Assembly (NCBI RefSeq): GCF_000379485.1
Contig: NZ_KB902315.1
Coordinates: forward strand, 81,530 to 145,529
Direction of reading: 5' to 3'
DNA length: 64,000 nt
Origin: Wenxinia marina DSM 24838
Lineage (GTDB): Bacteria; Pseudomonadota; Alphaproteobacteria; Rhodobacterales; Rhodobacteraceae
The first letter of the stretch is position 1, and each line of letters opens with the position of its first letter. Below, in pieces: positions 55,240-63,157 of this stretch. The position numbers were made by a program, and so were the translations under genes. The notes beneath the pieces are model-generated. The model had not been told where the DNA came from. It saw only the letters and a program-made list of their open reading frames with translations, and did no database searches.

Positions 55240-55255
55240 GGCGGTCGCGACCGCC
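55240..55255 (-). promoter_or_regulatory. Second leader palindrome of rplKA
   Basis: Perfect 16-nt palindrome GGCGGTCGCGACCGCC in the same leader RNA, between the promoter and the rplK-proximal palindrome. Confidence 0.35.
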
Positions 55256-55300
55256 TCGCCTCCCACGAGGATTCGCCGCCCCGAGGGACGGCAGGCCGTC

Positions 55301-55329
55301 GCGTTACAGCGTTCCGGGTCGCGATGCAA
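55301..55329 (-). promoter_or_regulatory. Candidate promoter of rplK-rplA
   Basis: On the minus strand TTGCAT, 17 nt, TAACGC; leader of about 120 nt to rplK. Lies just beyond the VOC gene end. Confidence 0.45.
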
Positions 55330-55365
55330 GGACCGGGGGCCGGGCGCCCCCGGCGACGCGGGGCG

Positions 55366-55845
55366 TCAGCCGCGGCGGGCGGCGTCGATGGTGGCGACGT
55401 CGATCTTGCGCATCTCCATCATTGCCGCGAAGGCCCGCTGCGCCTCGGCCCCGCCGGCCTTCATCGCCTCGGTCAAAGTGCGCGGCGTGATCTGCCAGTT
55501 CACCCCCCAGCGGTCCTTGCACCAGCCGCACGCGCTCTCGGCGCCGCCGTTGCCGACGATGGCGTTCCAGTAGCGGTCCGTCTCCTCCTGGTCGTCGGTC
55601 GCGATCTGGAACGAGAACGCCTCGCTCTGCGGGAATTGCGGCCCGCCGTTCAGGCCCATGCAGGGGATTCCGAGGACGGTGAAATCGACCGTCAGCACAT
55701 CACCCGCCCTGCCGTCCGGGTAGTCGCCGGGCGCGGTGTGAACGGCGTTGACGCGGCTGTCCGGAAAGGTTTCCGCATAGAACCGGGCCGCGGCCTCGGC
55801 GTCCTTGTCGAACCAGAGGCAGATGGTGGTCTTTGGGATCGTCAT
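55366..55845 (-). CDS. VOC family protein (PhnB/3-demethylubiquinone-type)
   Basis: 159 aa. MTIPKTTICLWFDKDAEAAARFYAETFPDSRV and MGLNGGPQFPQSEAFSFQIATDDQEETDRYWNAIVGNGG..CGWCKDRWGVNWQI match the PhnB-like VOC fold. Metal ligand conservation is weak, so catalytic activity is uncertain. A perfect 18-bp palindrome lies 60 nt upstream of the start. ATG 55845 has a GGGAGG site 8 nt upstream. It sits between the TOPRIM gene and rplK, an unusual place for this family. Confidence 0.87.
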   Translation of the reverse strand: MTIPKTTICLWFDKDAEAAARFYAETFPDSRVNAVHTAPGDYPDGRAGDVLTVDFTVLGIPCMGLNGGPQFPQSEAFSFQIATDDQEETDRYWNAIVGNGGAESACGWCKDRWGVNWQITPRTLTEAMKAGGAEAQRAFAAMMEMRKIDVATIDAARRG

Positions 55846-55905
55846 CGCGGCATCCTCCCGGAGCGACGGGTCTGCGGGACTTCCGCGACCCTCCGTCCGC
55901 GACGT

Positions 55906-55923
55906 TATATTGATATCAATATA
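55906..55923. promoter_or_regulatory. Perfect 18-bp A/T-rich palindrome upstream of the VOC gene
   Basis: TATATTGATATCAATATA reads the same on both strands and contrasts sharply with the GC-rich background. It lies in the 116-nt gap after the TOPRIM gene and is probably a repressor operator for the VOC gene; the regulator is not encoded next to it. Confidence 0.65.
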
Positions 55924-55961
55924 GAGGCAACCGCGCGGAGGAAACCCTACCGCTCGGAACG

Positions 55962-56612
55962 TCAGCCGGCGCGCCTGCCGACGTCCAGCACGGCGCGGAG
56001 CGGGCGGGGATGCGCGTCCCACGGAATTGCCCGAACGAAAAGGGCGGCATAGCGCGTCTTGCGCCCGGCCCGGGACGACAGGAAGCGCCGCAGCTGCGCC
56101 GCCAGCGGGGCGTCCCGCCAGGCGGCCTGCGCCTGCAGCGTGTGCAGCGCGTCCGCCTCGCCCTCGCGGGCGATGATCTCAAGCGCTGCGTCCAGTCCGA
56201 CCGCGCGAAGAAGCTCGTCCTCGAGGTCGATGTCGCAGACGAAGAACCCGGCGCGGCCGAGGATATCGTCGGGCGTGCCGGACCAGCCGGCAAGGCGCAG
56301 GCCCTTGCGCAGGAACGGAGCCTCGGCGGCGTCGCAGAGGCCCCCGGCGAGGGTGCCGGTGCCCTGCGGGCCGAACCGGCGGAGGAAGGGGCCGACCGCG
56401 TGGGCCCCGCCGGCGGGGAGGATGACGGTGCGGGTGAGGTCGATCCCGTCGACCTCGGCCAGGGTCTCCAGCGCCACGACGTCGCTGATCCCCTCGACCA
56501 GCAGCACCCGCGCGGCGCGTTCCGCACGGACCAGCGCCTCGGCCGTCGCGTGCAGCGGCGCGTCGGGGCCGTGCTCGTGTCCCGCGGCCCCGATGCGGCG
56601 CGTCGCGCTCAT
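55962..56612 (-). CDS. Stand-alone OLD-family TOPRIM protein
   Basis: 216 aa. VLLVEGISDVVALETLAE is the TOPRIM Glu motif of the OLD nuclease type, followed by GLCDAAE and a DIDLEDEL acidic motif, the expected metal-binding set. OLD proteins normally have an N-terminal ATPase; here none is fused and no ATPase gene is adjacent, so this is a single-domain TOPRIM protein. It starts 13 nt after nusG ends and is likely co-transcribed with it. Nucleotide transferase/hydrolase or nuclease activity is possible. Confidence 0.78.
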   Translation of the reverse strand: MSATRRIGAAGHEHGPDAPLHATAEALVRAERAARVLLVEGISDVVALETLAEVDGIDLTRTVILPAGGAHAVGPFLRRFGPQGTGTLAGGLCDAAEAPFLRKGLRLAGWSGTPDDILGRAGFFVCDIDLEDELLRAVGLDAALEIIAREGEADALHTLQAQAAWRDAPLAAQLRRFLSSRAGRKTRYAALFVRAIPWDAHPRPLRAVLDVGRRAG

Positions 56613-56625
56613 CGGGGCACCGCGA

Positions 56626-57159
56626 TCAGCCCTGCTTGGAAACCTGGGTGAATTCCAGCTCGACCGGGGTCGCGCGGCCGAAAATCGAGACGGTGACCTT
56701 GAGGCGCTGGTTGTCCTCGTCCACCTCTTCGACCATGCCGTCGAAATCCTCGAACGGGCCGTCGTTCACCTTCACCTTCTCGCCGATCTCGAAGCGGATC
56801 AGGGTGCGCGGCGCCTCCTGCCCCTCCTCGACGCGGCCGAGGATGGCCTGCACCTCGGCGTCGCGCATCGGCATCGGCCGGCCCTGCGGGCCGAGGAAGC
56901 CGGTGACGCGGTTGATCGAGTTGATGAGGTGGTAGCCCTCGTCCGACATCTCCATGTGGACGAGCACGTAGCCCGGCATGAACCGCCGCTCGGTGTTCAC
57001 CTTCTTGCCGCGGCGGACCTCGATCACTTCCTCGGTCGGGACGAGGACCTCGTCGATCTGCTCCTCCAGCCCCTGCTCGGCCACCTTGGAGCGAATCTGC
57101 TCGGCGATCTTCTTCTCGAAGTTCGAGAGGACCGAGACCGAATACCAGCGCTTCGCCAT
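56626..57159 (-). CDS. nusG: Transcription termination/antitermination protein NusG
   Basis: 177 aa. N-terminal NGN domain (KRWYSVSVLSNFEKKIAEQI..MPGYVLVHMEM) and C-terminal KOW domain (EIGEKVKVNDGPFEDFDGMVEEVDEDNQRLKVTVSIFGRATPVELEF) are both complete. Binds RNA polymerase and couples to ribosome or Rho. Encoded after secE, separated by a hairpin with a T-rich tail. Confidence 0.97.
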   Translation of the reverse strand: MAKRWYSVSVLSNFEKKIAEQIRSKVAEQGLEEQIDEVLVPTEEVIEVRRGKKVNTERRFMPGYVLVHMEMSDEGYHLINSINRVTGFLGPQGRPMPMRDAEVQAILGRVEEGQEAPRTLIRFEIGEKVKVNDGPFEDFDGMVEEVDEDNQRLKVTVSIFGRATPVELEFTQVSKQG

Positions 57160-57234
57160 CGTCGTTGCCTTGCCTTCCTGAACCGGGCCGGGGCCCGCTG
57201 ACCTGCGGTCGCGGCCGCGTACCGGCCGCCCGAA

Positions 57235-57265
57235 AAATGAAAGGGCGCGCGACTCGCCGCGCGCC
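57235..57265 (-). terminator. Hairpin with T-rich tail between secE and nusG
   Basis: Stem GGCGCGCG/CGCGCGCC (57244-57265); on the minus strand it is followed by CTTTCATTTTTC. It looks like an intrinsic terminator or attenuator after secE, so nusG may rely on read-through or its own promoter. Confidence 0.6.
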
Positions 57266-57335
57266 TCTCCGGAAACTCCGGGTGCCATACCGCCCGCGCC
57301 CCCCGAGTTCAAGGGGCGGGCGCGGACCCGTGCCG

Positions 57336-57533
57336 TCAACTGCCGAAGACGTTCAGCACGCCCTGCAAGCCCGACCGGATGCCGAGATCGACGAGGCTGA
57401 AGAAGATCGCGGCCACGGCGGCCAGCAGGAACACCATGATCGTGGTCAGCGTCACCTCGCGTCGGGTCGGCCAGACGACCTTGGCGATCTCGGCGCGGGT
57501 CTGCTGGATGAACTGGAGCGGGTTCGTGGCCAT
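57336..57533 (-). CDS. secE: Preprotein translocase subunit SecE
   Basis: 65 aa, the short single-helix type. NPLQFIQQTRAEIAKVVWPTRREVTLTTIMVF is the amphipathic-plus-conserved SecE region, followed by one transmembrane helix. Stabilises SecY in the translocon. ATG 57533 chosen; an upstream ATG at 57593 would add a non-conserved stretch. Confidence 0.95.
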   Translation of the reverse strand: MATNPLQFIQQTRAEIAKVVWPTRREVTLTTIMVFLLAAVAAIFFSLVDLGIRSGLQGVLNVFGS

Positions 57534-57564
57534 GGGCGGCGTGTCCTGTAGGCTGGGCGGGTCG

Positions 57565-57593
57565 CACATACGCCCCGCCCGCCCGAGTTTCAA
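57565..57593 (-). promoter_or_regulatory. Candidate promoter of secE
   Basis: On the minus strand TTGAAA, 17 nt, TATGTG, ending 31 nt before the secE ATG. Confidence 0.55.
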
Positions 57594-57662
57594 GCGCCCG
57601 TCGGCGCCCGCGGCGGGCCGACGCGGCAGCGGCCGGGGCTCCGATCCATCACCCCCGGCGGG

Positions 57663-58118
57663 TCAGGGCCGGTCCGACCATTCGGCGAACATCTCCGGCG
57701 AGGGTGAGTTCATGTCCTCGATCCCCCAGCCCTGCCCTTCGTTCGACAGGACCACGGTCTGGAGCTCGTCCTCCATCATCCCGAACGGCACGTGCGCGTG
57801 GCCGCGGCCGTCGTAGCGCGGGTTGGCGAGCGCGCCGTCCCAACCGTCGATGGCCGTCACGACCCAGCCGCCGAAGATCTCGTCGTACTCGGGATGCGAC
57901 GGCCCCACCGCGGCAATCTCGTCGAAGAACTCCTTGTTGGTCTCGTTCGACAGTTCGGCGATCGTGGCAAGGTCCCGCGCCTGGTAGGCCAGGAGAAACG
58001 CCCGCGCCGTGGCCATGGGATCGTCGCGGTCGACGACCTCCTGAGCGGAGGCGAGACCGGCGGACAGCAGGAGAGGCAGGGCCAGAACGACCCGGCGGGC
58101 GAAACAGAACGTCGTCAT
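57663..58118 (-). CDS. Secreted hypothetical protein
   Basis: 151 aa with a signal peptide (ends LASAQ). The rest resembles the small NTF2-like/DUF4878-style periplasmic proteins: DDPMATARAFLLAYQARDLATIAELSNETNKEFFDEI then a beta-rich part. I do not recognise a specific family. ATG 58118. It lies between tRNA-Trp and secE, where Rhodobacterales relatives normally have nothing or small genes. No known function. Confidence 0.65.
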   Translation of the reverse strand: MTTFCFARRVVLALPLLLSAGLASAQEVVDRDDPMATARAFLLAYQARDLATIAELSNETNKEFFDEIAAVGPSHPEYDEIFGGWVVTAIDGWDGALANPRYDGRGHAHVPFGMMEDELQTVVLSNEGQGWGIEDMNSPSPEMFAEWSDRP

Positions 58119-58201
58119 CGAAATATCCTCACGACACATGCAATGGCCGCACATTAGGGCGGGCGCTTGTCCGGGCGCAACCGCCGGAGATGTCGGAGGA
58201 C

Positions 58202-58277
58202 TGGCAGGGGCAGAGGGGCTCGAACCCCCGACCTACGGTTTTGGAGACCGTCGCTCTACCAACTGAGCTATACCCCT
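58202..58277 (-). tRNA. tRNA-Trp (CCA anticodon)
   Basis: Cloverleaf on the minus strand: acceptor AGGGGTA/TGCCCCT, D-arm GCTC..GAGC, anticodon loop CTCCAAA, T-arm with GTTCGAG, and an encoded CCA end (58202-58204). 76 nt including CCA. Position upstream of secE-nusG is the common bacterial order. Confidence 0.95.
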
Positions 58278-58288
58278 AGGCCGCCGCG

Positions 58289-58317
58289 TGGATAGGCCCG
58301 CCCGGGCAGGCGGTCAA
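58289..58317 (-). promoter_or_regulatory. Promoter of tRNA-Trp
   Basis: On the minus strand TTGACC, 17 nt, TATCCA, ending 11 nt before the tRNA 5' end. The best sigma-70 match in the window. Confidence 0.65.
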
Positions 58318-58372
58318 GGCGGTTTGCGCGGACGGCTGACCGCACGCGGTCCGCCGTGCTATGGCGGGGAGC

Positions 58373-59374
58373 ATGGGAACGGTACCGGCAACCTTCGCGC
58401 GGACCTTCGCGGCCGTCGCCGGGCTGGCGCTGGACGCCTCGGGCGAACTTGCGGACGGGGCGCGCGTGCTGCTGCGCGTTCCGCCGGGCGAGCGGCTGGA
58501 CGAGGCGCACTACCACGCGCTGATCGAGGCGGTGGTGGCGCATCACGGCGACCGCGCCGGCCTCGCCATCGGCTATGCCGAGGCGCTGCATCTCGACGAC
58601 CTCGGCGCTCTCGGCCTCGCGGTCAAGACGGCGCCACGGCTGCGGGATTCGCTGCAGCGGGTGGAGCGGTACTACCGCCTCGTCACCGACAGCGTCCGCT
58701 ACCGGCTGGACGAGACAGCGGCGCCGCTGTTCCTGCTGGACCGGGACGGCCCGACGCGGGAGGACGAGGAGGTGCGCGACGAATGCGCCCTCGCCGGCTT
58801 CGCGCGCAACATGCGCCGGTTCGTGGGGCCGGAGCTGCGGCTGGAGGAGGTGACGTTCGCCCATCCCTGCCGCCTCGACGCGGGGCGGCTGGCCGAGTGG
58901 TTCGGCTGCCCCGTCCGCTTCGACGCCCCGCGGACCTCGATCGCGTTCGCGCCCGACGTGCTGGACCTGCCCACGCGCCTCGGCGATCCCGCCGTCTCGC
59001 GCTTCCTGACCGCGCACCTGGACGCCCAGCTTGCCGCCCTGGCCCCCGGCGACCCGCTGGAGCGGGCGCTCGCGGCGCACCTGTCCGAGGCGCTGAGCAC
59101 GGGCGTCCCCCGCGCCGGCGCGGTCGCCCGCGCGCTGGGGATGAGCGAGCGGACGCTGTACCGCCGCCTGTCGGATCTCGGCCTCACCTACCAGGGCGTG
59201 CTGGAGCGGACGCAGCGCTCGCTGGCGGAGAGCCTGCTGGCCGAGGGCCACCACTCGCTGGCCGAGGTCGCGTTCCTGACCGGCTTCTCCGAGCAGAGCA
59301 GCTTCAGCCGCGCGTTCAAGCGCTGGGTCGGTCGCCCGCCCGGCCGCTTCCGCAGGGCCGCGCCGATCGCATGA
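58373..59374 (+). CDS. AraC family regulator with Arabinose_bd-type domain
   Basis: About 333 aa. N-terminal ~190 residues match the 'arabinose-binding' domain found in OruR/ArgR-like AraC regulators (GLAIGYAEALHLDDLGALGLAVKTAPRLRDSLQRVERYYRLVTDSV), and the C-terminal double HTH (VARALGMSERTLYRRLSDLG... LAEVAFLTGFSEQSSFSRAFKRWVGRPPGRFR) is complete. Likely activates the downstream hydrolase and DUF4386 genes. ATG 58361 is an alternative start. Confidence 0.87.
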   Translation: MGTVPATFARTFAAVAGLALDASGELADGARVLLRVPPGERLDEAHYHALIEAVVAHHGDRAGLAIGYAEALHLDDLGALGLAVKTAPRLRDSLQRVERYYRLVTDSVRYRLDETAAPLFLLDRDGPTREDEEVRDECALAGFARNMRRFVGPELRLEEVTFAHPCRLDAGRLAEWFGCPVRFDAPRTSIAFAPDVLDLPTRLGDPAVSRFLTAHLDAQLAALAPGDPLERALAAHLSEALSTGVPRAGAVARALGMSERTLYRRLSDLGLTYQGVLERTQRSLAESLLAEGHHSLAEVAFLTGFSEQSSFSRAFKRWVGRPPGRFRRAAPIA

Positions 59375-59475
59375 CCGACCAGTCTGGCAGGATCGCGCAC
59401 GGGGCTGGCAGGGTCGGCCAAGAACCGCGAGGGCCGACGCGGGCAGTCTGGTCTCACCAACAACGGAGACCGGAC

Positions 59476-60336
59476 ATGACCTGCCAGACCCTTCCCCTTC
59501 GCCGCCTCGCCGTCCTCGCGCTGGCCCTCGCGCCCGCGCTGGCCGCCGCGGAGACCGGCGAAATCGACGCGAACGGCGTGCCCCTGCGCTTCACCGACGA
59601 GGGTTCGGGCCCCGCGATCGTGCTGCTGCACGGCTTCGCCGGCTCCTCGCACCTGTGGACCGCCACCGGGCTCGCCCCGATGGAAGGCTTCCGCACGATC
59701 ACCTTCGACGCCCGCGGCCACGGCGGGAGCGGCAGGCCGGAGACGGCGGACGCCTACGGCGCCGAGATGGTGGCCGACGTGCTGCGCGTCATGGACGCCC
59801 GCGGCGTCGCGGCGGCGCACCTCGTGGGCTATTCGATGGGCGCCGAGACGGCGCTGCGGGTGGCGGTGGAGCAACCGGACCGGGTGCTGTCGGTCGTGGC
59901 GGCCGGCTCCGGCTGGTCCGGCGACGCCGAGGCCCAGGGCTACGCCTTCATCGCCGAGGCCCTGGCCGGCGTGGACACGTTCGGCGCCTTCATGGCGGCG
60001 ATGGCGCCGGAGGGCGGGATGCCGGCCGAGGCGGAGGCCGCGATGGGCGACCTGCTCGCCGCGCACGGCATCGACCCGGGCCAGCCGGCCGCGCCGCTGG
60101 CGGCCGTCGCGGGCGGGCTGCCGGCGATCATCTCGATCGACGCCGCCGCGCTGGGGATGCTGGACGTTCCGGTCCTCGGGATCGCCGGCGCCGACGATCC
60201 CGAGTGGCCGAACGTCGAGGCGCTGGCCGGCGCGGTGCCTGGCGCGACCGCCACGGCGATCGCCGACGCCGACCACCTCACCGCGCCGCTTGCGCCGGAT
60301 TTCGCCGCCGCCGTCGCGGCCTTCCTCGCCGACTGA
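59476..60336 (+). CDS. Secreted alpha/beta hydrolase
   Basis: 286 aa with a signal peptide (ends LAAAE). Oxyanion region LLHGFAGSS, nucleophile elbow GYSMGAE (Ser), and a C-terminal His in ADADHLT give the catalytic set; the acid is probably the Asp in GADDPEW. Close in architecture to haloperoxidase/esterase type enzymes. Substrate unknown. About 100 nt after the AraC gene on the same strand. Confidence 0.88.
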   Translation: MTCQTLPLRRLAVLALALAPALAAAETGEIDANGVPLRFTDEGSGPAIVLLHGFAGSSHLWTATGLAPMEGFRTITFDARGHGGSGRPETADAYGAEMVADVLRVMDARGVAAAHLVGYSMGAETALRVAVEQPDRVLSVVAAGSGWSGDAEAQGYAFIAEALAGVDTFGAFMAAMAPEGGMPAEAEAAMGDLLAAHGIDPGQPAAPLAAVAGGLPAIISIDAAALGMLDVPVLGIAGADDPEWPNVEALAGAVPGATATAIADADHLTAPLAPDFAAAVAAFLAD

Positions 60337-60387
60337 TCCCCCGCCGGGCGCCCGGGCCCGGCGGCACTGCCCAAGGAGAGACCCCCC

Positions 60388-61095
60388 ATGACCCGCCCTT
60401 CCCCCTTCGCCCCCCTCACCGCCCGCCGCGCGGGCCTCCTCTACCTCGTCATCATCGTCTGCGGCCTGTCGGCCGAGCTGGCGTTGCGCGGGCCGCTCGT
60501 CGACCTCGCCGATGCCGCCGGGACGGCGGACGCGATCCGGGCCGCGCCCGGCCTGTTCCGCCTCGCCATCGGCGCGGACATCGTCATGGCCCTCGCCGAC
60601 GCCGCGCTCGCCCTCCTGCTCTACCGGCTGCTGAAGCCGGTCGATGCCGGCCTCGCGCTGGCGGCGATGGTGTTCCGGCTGCTGCAGTCCGGCCTCATCG
60701 CCTCGGGCCTGATGTTCCAGCAGGCGGCGTGGCTGGCGCTGTCCGGCACGCAGGATCTGTCGGGCCTCGCGCCGGGGCAGGCCGAGGCGCTGGCGGCGCT
60801 GATGCTGAACCTGCACGCCCACGGCTACGACCTCGGGCTGGTCTTCTTCGGCGTGAACTCCGTCCTGACGGGCCTGCTGCTGTGGCGGAGCGGCTTCGCC
60901 CCCCGCCCCCTCGGCGCCGGCCTCGCCCTCGCCGGGGCGGTGTACCTGACCGGCAGCGCCCTGCGCTTCGCCGCGCCGGCCGCGTTCGAGGCGTTCGCGC
61001 CGGCCTACGGGATCACGATCCTCGCCGAGGGCGCGGTGTGCCTGTGGCTGCTCCTTGCCGGGCGTTTGATCCGCCTGCGACCGGCCGGCGCCTGA
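60388..61095 (+). CDS. DUF4386 family membrane protein
   Basis: 235 aa, about seven membrane helices. MTRPSPFAPLTARRAGLLYLVIIVCGLSAELALRGPLV and HAHGYDLGLVFFGVNSVLTGLLLWRSGF...LRPAGA fit DUF4386. Function unknown; often found beside AraC-type regulators. Starts 51 nt after the hydrolase gene with an AAGGAGA site, so probably the same operon. Confidence 0.85.
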   Translation: MTRPSPFAPLTARRAGLLYLVIIVCGLSAELALRGPLVDLADAAGTADAIRAAPGLFRLAIGADIVMALADAALALLLYRLLKPVDAGLALAAMVFRLLQSGLIASGLMFQQAAWLALSGTQDLSGLAPGQAEALAALMLNLHAHGYDLGLVFFGVNSVLTGLLLWRSGFAPRPLGAGLALAGAVYLTGSALRFAAPAAFEAFAPAYGITILAEGAVCLWLLLAGRLIRLRPAGA

Positions 61096-61151
61096 GCGGG
61101 AAGCCGCGGCGGGGCTGGACCCTGCCGCGGTCCCGTCGCATTCATGCGCCC

Positions 61152-61838
61152 ATGTCCCGCCTGCGCGCCCTCCGCCGCCGCATCTCGTCCAGCCCCGCCG
61201 CCGCCCGCCTCGCCGCAGGCCTGCCCCACGGCTGGCTGCGCCTCGCGCTGCGGACCGGACGCTGGCGGGTGGAAGGGCTGGACGAGCTGCGCGCCCGGCT
61301 GACGAATGGCCCCGTCATCGTCGCCCTGTGGCACGAGCGCATCCTCCTCGGCGCCCCGCACTGGCCGCACGACGCCGGCCCGCTGATCGCGCTGCACGCG
61401 CACAGTCCTGCCGGCCGCGTGGCGGGCCGCCTGCAGGAGGTGTTCGGCGTGGCGCCGGCCGAGATGGCCTCGGGCGGCGCGGCGGGCCTGTCGGCGACGC
61501 GGACGGTGCTGAAGGGGCTGAAGGCCGGCCGCAGTGTCGCGGTGACGGGCGACGGCCCGCTGGGGCCGGCGCGGGTGATGAAGGACGTGGCGCTGGACTG
61601 GGCCCGCGCGTCCGGCGCGCCGGTGGTGCTGTTCGCCTGGGGCAGCAAGCGGCAGCGGCGGCTGTCCAGCTGGGACCGCCTCGTCGCGCCGGGGCTGTTC
61701 GACCGCGGCCTGGTGATCTTCCGCACCTGGGACTGGACGGTACCGCCCCGCCTGACCCCGGACCAGCGCGAGGAGCTGCGCGCCGCGCTCGCATCGGACC
61801 TCAGCGCCCTCTGCGCCGAGGCCGAGGCGCGCGCCTAG
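61152..61838 (+). CDS. DUF374 lysophospholipid acyltransferase-like protein
   Basis: 228 aa. VALWHERILLGAPHWP and AVTGDGPLGPARVMKDVALDWARASGAPVVLFAWGSKRQRRLSSWDR match the DUF374 branch of acyltransferases; the HxxxxD-like His is in ALWHER. Probably membrane-surface lipid or lipid A/Kdo-region acylation. Its stop and the CorA/ZntB stop on the other strand share the tetranucleotide CTAG. Confidence 0.85.
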   Translation: MSRLRALRRRISSSPAAARLAAGLPHGWLRLALRTGRWRVEGLDELRARLTNGPVIVALWHERILLGAPHWPHDAGPLIALHAHSPAGRVAGRLQEVFGVAPAEMASGGAAGLSATRTVLKGLKAGRSVAVTGDGPLGPARVMKDVALDWARASGAPVVLFAWGSKRQRRLSSWDRLVAPGLFDRGLVIFRTWDWTVPPRLTPDQREELRAALASDLSALCAEAEARA

Positions 61839-62821
61839 CGCGGCCGGATCACGTTCAGCGCCCAGAGGATCGCCAGCTGCACGACGAGGATCGCGCCGCA
61901 CAGCGCGGTGAAGGTCCAGAAGGCCGGCGGCCACTCCGCCCCCGGCATCCCGGCGAGGTTGATGCCCATGAGGCCGGTCAGGAACCCCAGCGGCAGGAAC
62001 ACCGCCGAGACGATGGACAGGATGTAGAGGTTGCGGTTCAGCCGCGCGTCGGCCCGGCTCTCCAGCTCGTCCCGCAGCACGACCAGACGCTCGCGCAGCG
62101 ACTCCACCACCTCGACCAGCCGCTTCAGCGTGTCCTCCGCCTCCTGCAGCTCGTAGCGGTCGTTGTCGGACAGCAGCGGGCCCGGCACCGCGTGCAGCCG
62201 CGCCACAGCGTCGCGCTGCGGCACGAGGAAGCGGCGGAAGTCCACGACCGCTGCCCGCTGGTCGTTGATATGGGTGCCGAGGCCGTCGCCGCCGCCGCGC
62301 AGCAGCTTCTCCTCCAGCGCGTCCGCGTCGGTGTCCATCTCGCTCACCACCTCCTCGATCCGCGCCACGAGTTCCTCGACGAGGACGGCGAGGAAGGTGC
62401 CGGCAGTCCGGGGGCCTTCCCCCCGGCGGTAGAGTTCCTCCATCGCCTCGACCGTCTTCAGCGGCCGCCGCGTCAGGGTCACGATGCGGTTCGGGTCGAT
62501 CCAGATCCGCAGGCTGATCATGTCCTCGGGCTCGGCGCCCGGGTTCAGGTTCACGCCCCGGAGGTTCAGCAGGACCCCGTCGCCCAGGGGCGCGAGGCGC
62601 GGCCGCGTCGCCTCGGCGTTCAGCGCGTCGCGCACTGCCTCGGGCAGGTAGCCGAGGTTGTCGTCGACCCACTGGTCGGCGCGCGGATCGTCCGCCTGCA
62701 TGTGAAGCCAGGCGCATTCCTCGGCGGCGAGGGCGGCGGCGATGTCTTCGGGTTCGGACATGAGCGCCCGCTCGGGCGGGGCGTCGAGACGGGTGGCGAA
62801 GAGGATGAAGTCGGGGGTCAT
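61835..62821 (-). CDS. CorA/ZntB family divalent cation transporter
   Basis: 328 aa. Long soluble N-terminal domain, long coiled helix (residues ~150-260, NDRYELQEAEDTLKRLVEVVESLRERL) and two C-terminal transmembrane helices. The pore motif reads LTGLMGINLAGMPG (GIN in place of GMN), which fits the ZntB branch rather than Mg-specific CorA. Zn/Mg transport presumed. Confidence 0.88.
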   Translation of the reverse strand: MTPDFILFATRLDAPPERALMSEPEDIAAALAAEECAWLHMQADDPRADQWVDDNLGYLPEAVRDALNAEATRPRLAPLGDGVLLNLRGVNLNPGAEPEDMISLRIWIDPNRIVTLTRRPLKTVEAMEELYRRGEGPRTAGTFLAVLVEELVARIEEVVSEMDTDADALEEKLLRGGGDGLGTHINDQRAAVVDFRRFLVPQRDAVARLHAVPGPLLSDNDRYELQEAEDTLKRLVEVVESLRERLVVLRDELESRADARLNRNLYILSIVSAVFLPLGFLTGLMGINLAGMPGAEWPPAFWTFTALCGAILVVQLAILWALNVIRPR

Positions 62822-63008
62822 GGACGGACGCTACCCGCGACGGGGGGCCGGGGCTAGGGGCCGGTCCTCCGGAGGCCGGCGGGGCGAGCCGGCACGGCCG
62901 GCGTCACCAAGGGCAGCGTCCGGATCGCCATCGCACAGGCCGGCAGCGGGCCGGCGTCAGCGCCAGCCCCCGCCGGAGCGGAAGGCCGCACGACACGTCC
63001 GGGGCTGT

Positions 63009-63030
63009 GCGCTGTCGCAACCGACAGCGC
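63009..63030. other. Perfect hairpin upstream of the CorA/ZntB gene
   Basis: Arms GCGCTGTCG and CGACAGCGC with a CAAC loop, 188 nt from the transporter start and ~60 nt beyond the tuf terminator. Possibly a second, backup terminator or an operator. Confidence 0.4.
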
Positions 63031-63091
63031 CTGCCCGGGCCGAGACGGCGGACCGCGGCGCTGCCGGCGAGCGGGCCGCCTCCGAACGAGA

Positions 63092-63117
63092 AAGGGCCGC
63101 CCCGGAGGGCGGCCCTT
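63092..63117 (-). terminator. Terminator of tuf
   Basis: Perfect 11-bp stem (AAGGGCCGCCC / GGGCGGCCCTT) with CGGA loop; the minus-strand transcript continues TTTCTCGTT. Lies 40 nt past the tuf stop. Confidence 0.75.
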
Positions 63118-63157
63118 CCATGTCCTGCGGCAGTGCGGGGCCGACCGCGGCCGCCGC

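Larger units (their letters stand above)
62822..63157. other. 336-nt gap between tuf and the CorA/ZntB gene
   Basis: Holds the tuf terminator and a second perfect hairpin (both annotated). No convincing ORF on either strand and no recognisable promoter for the transporter gene. Confidence 0.5.
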
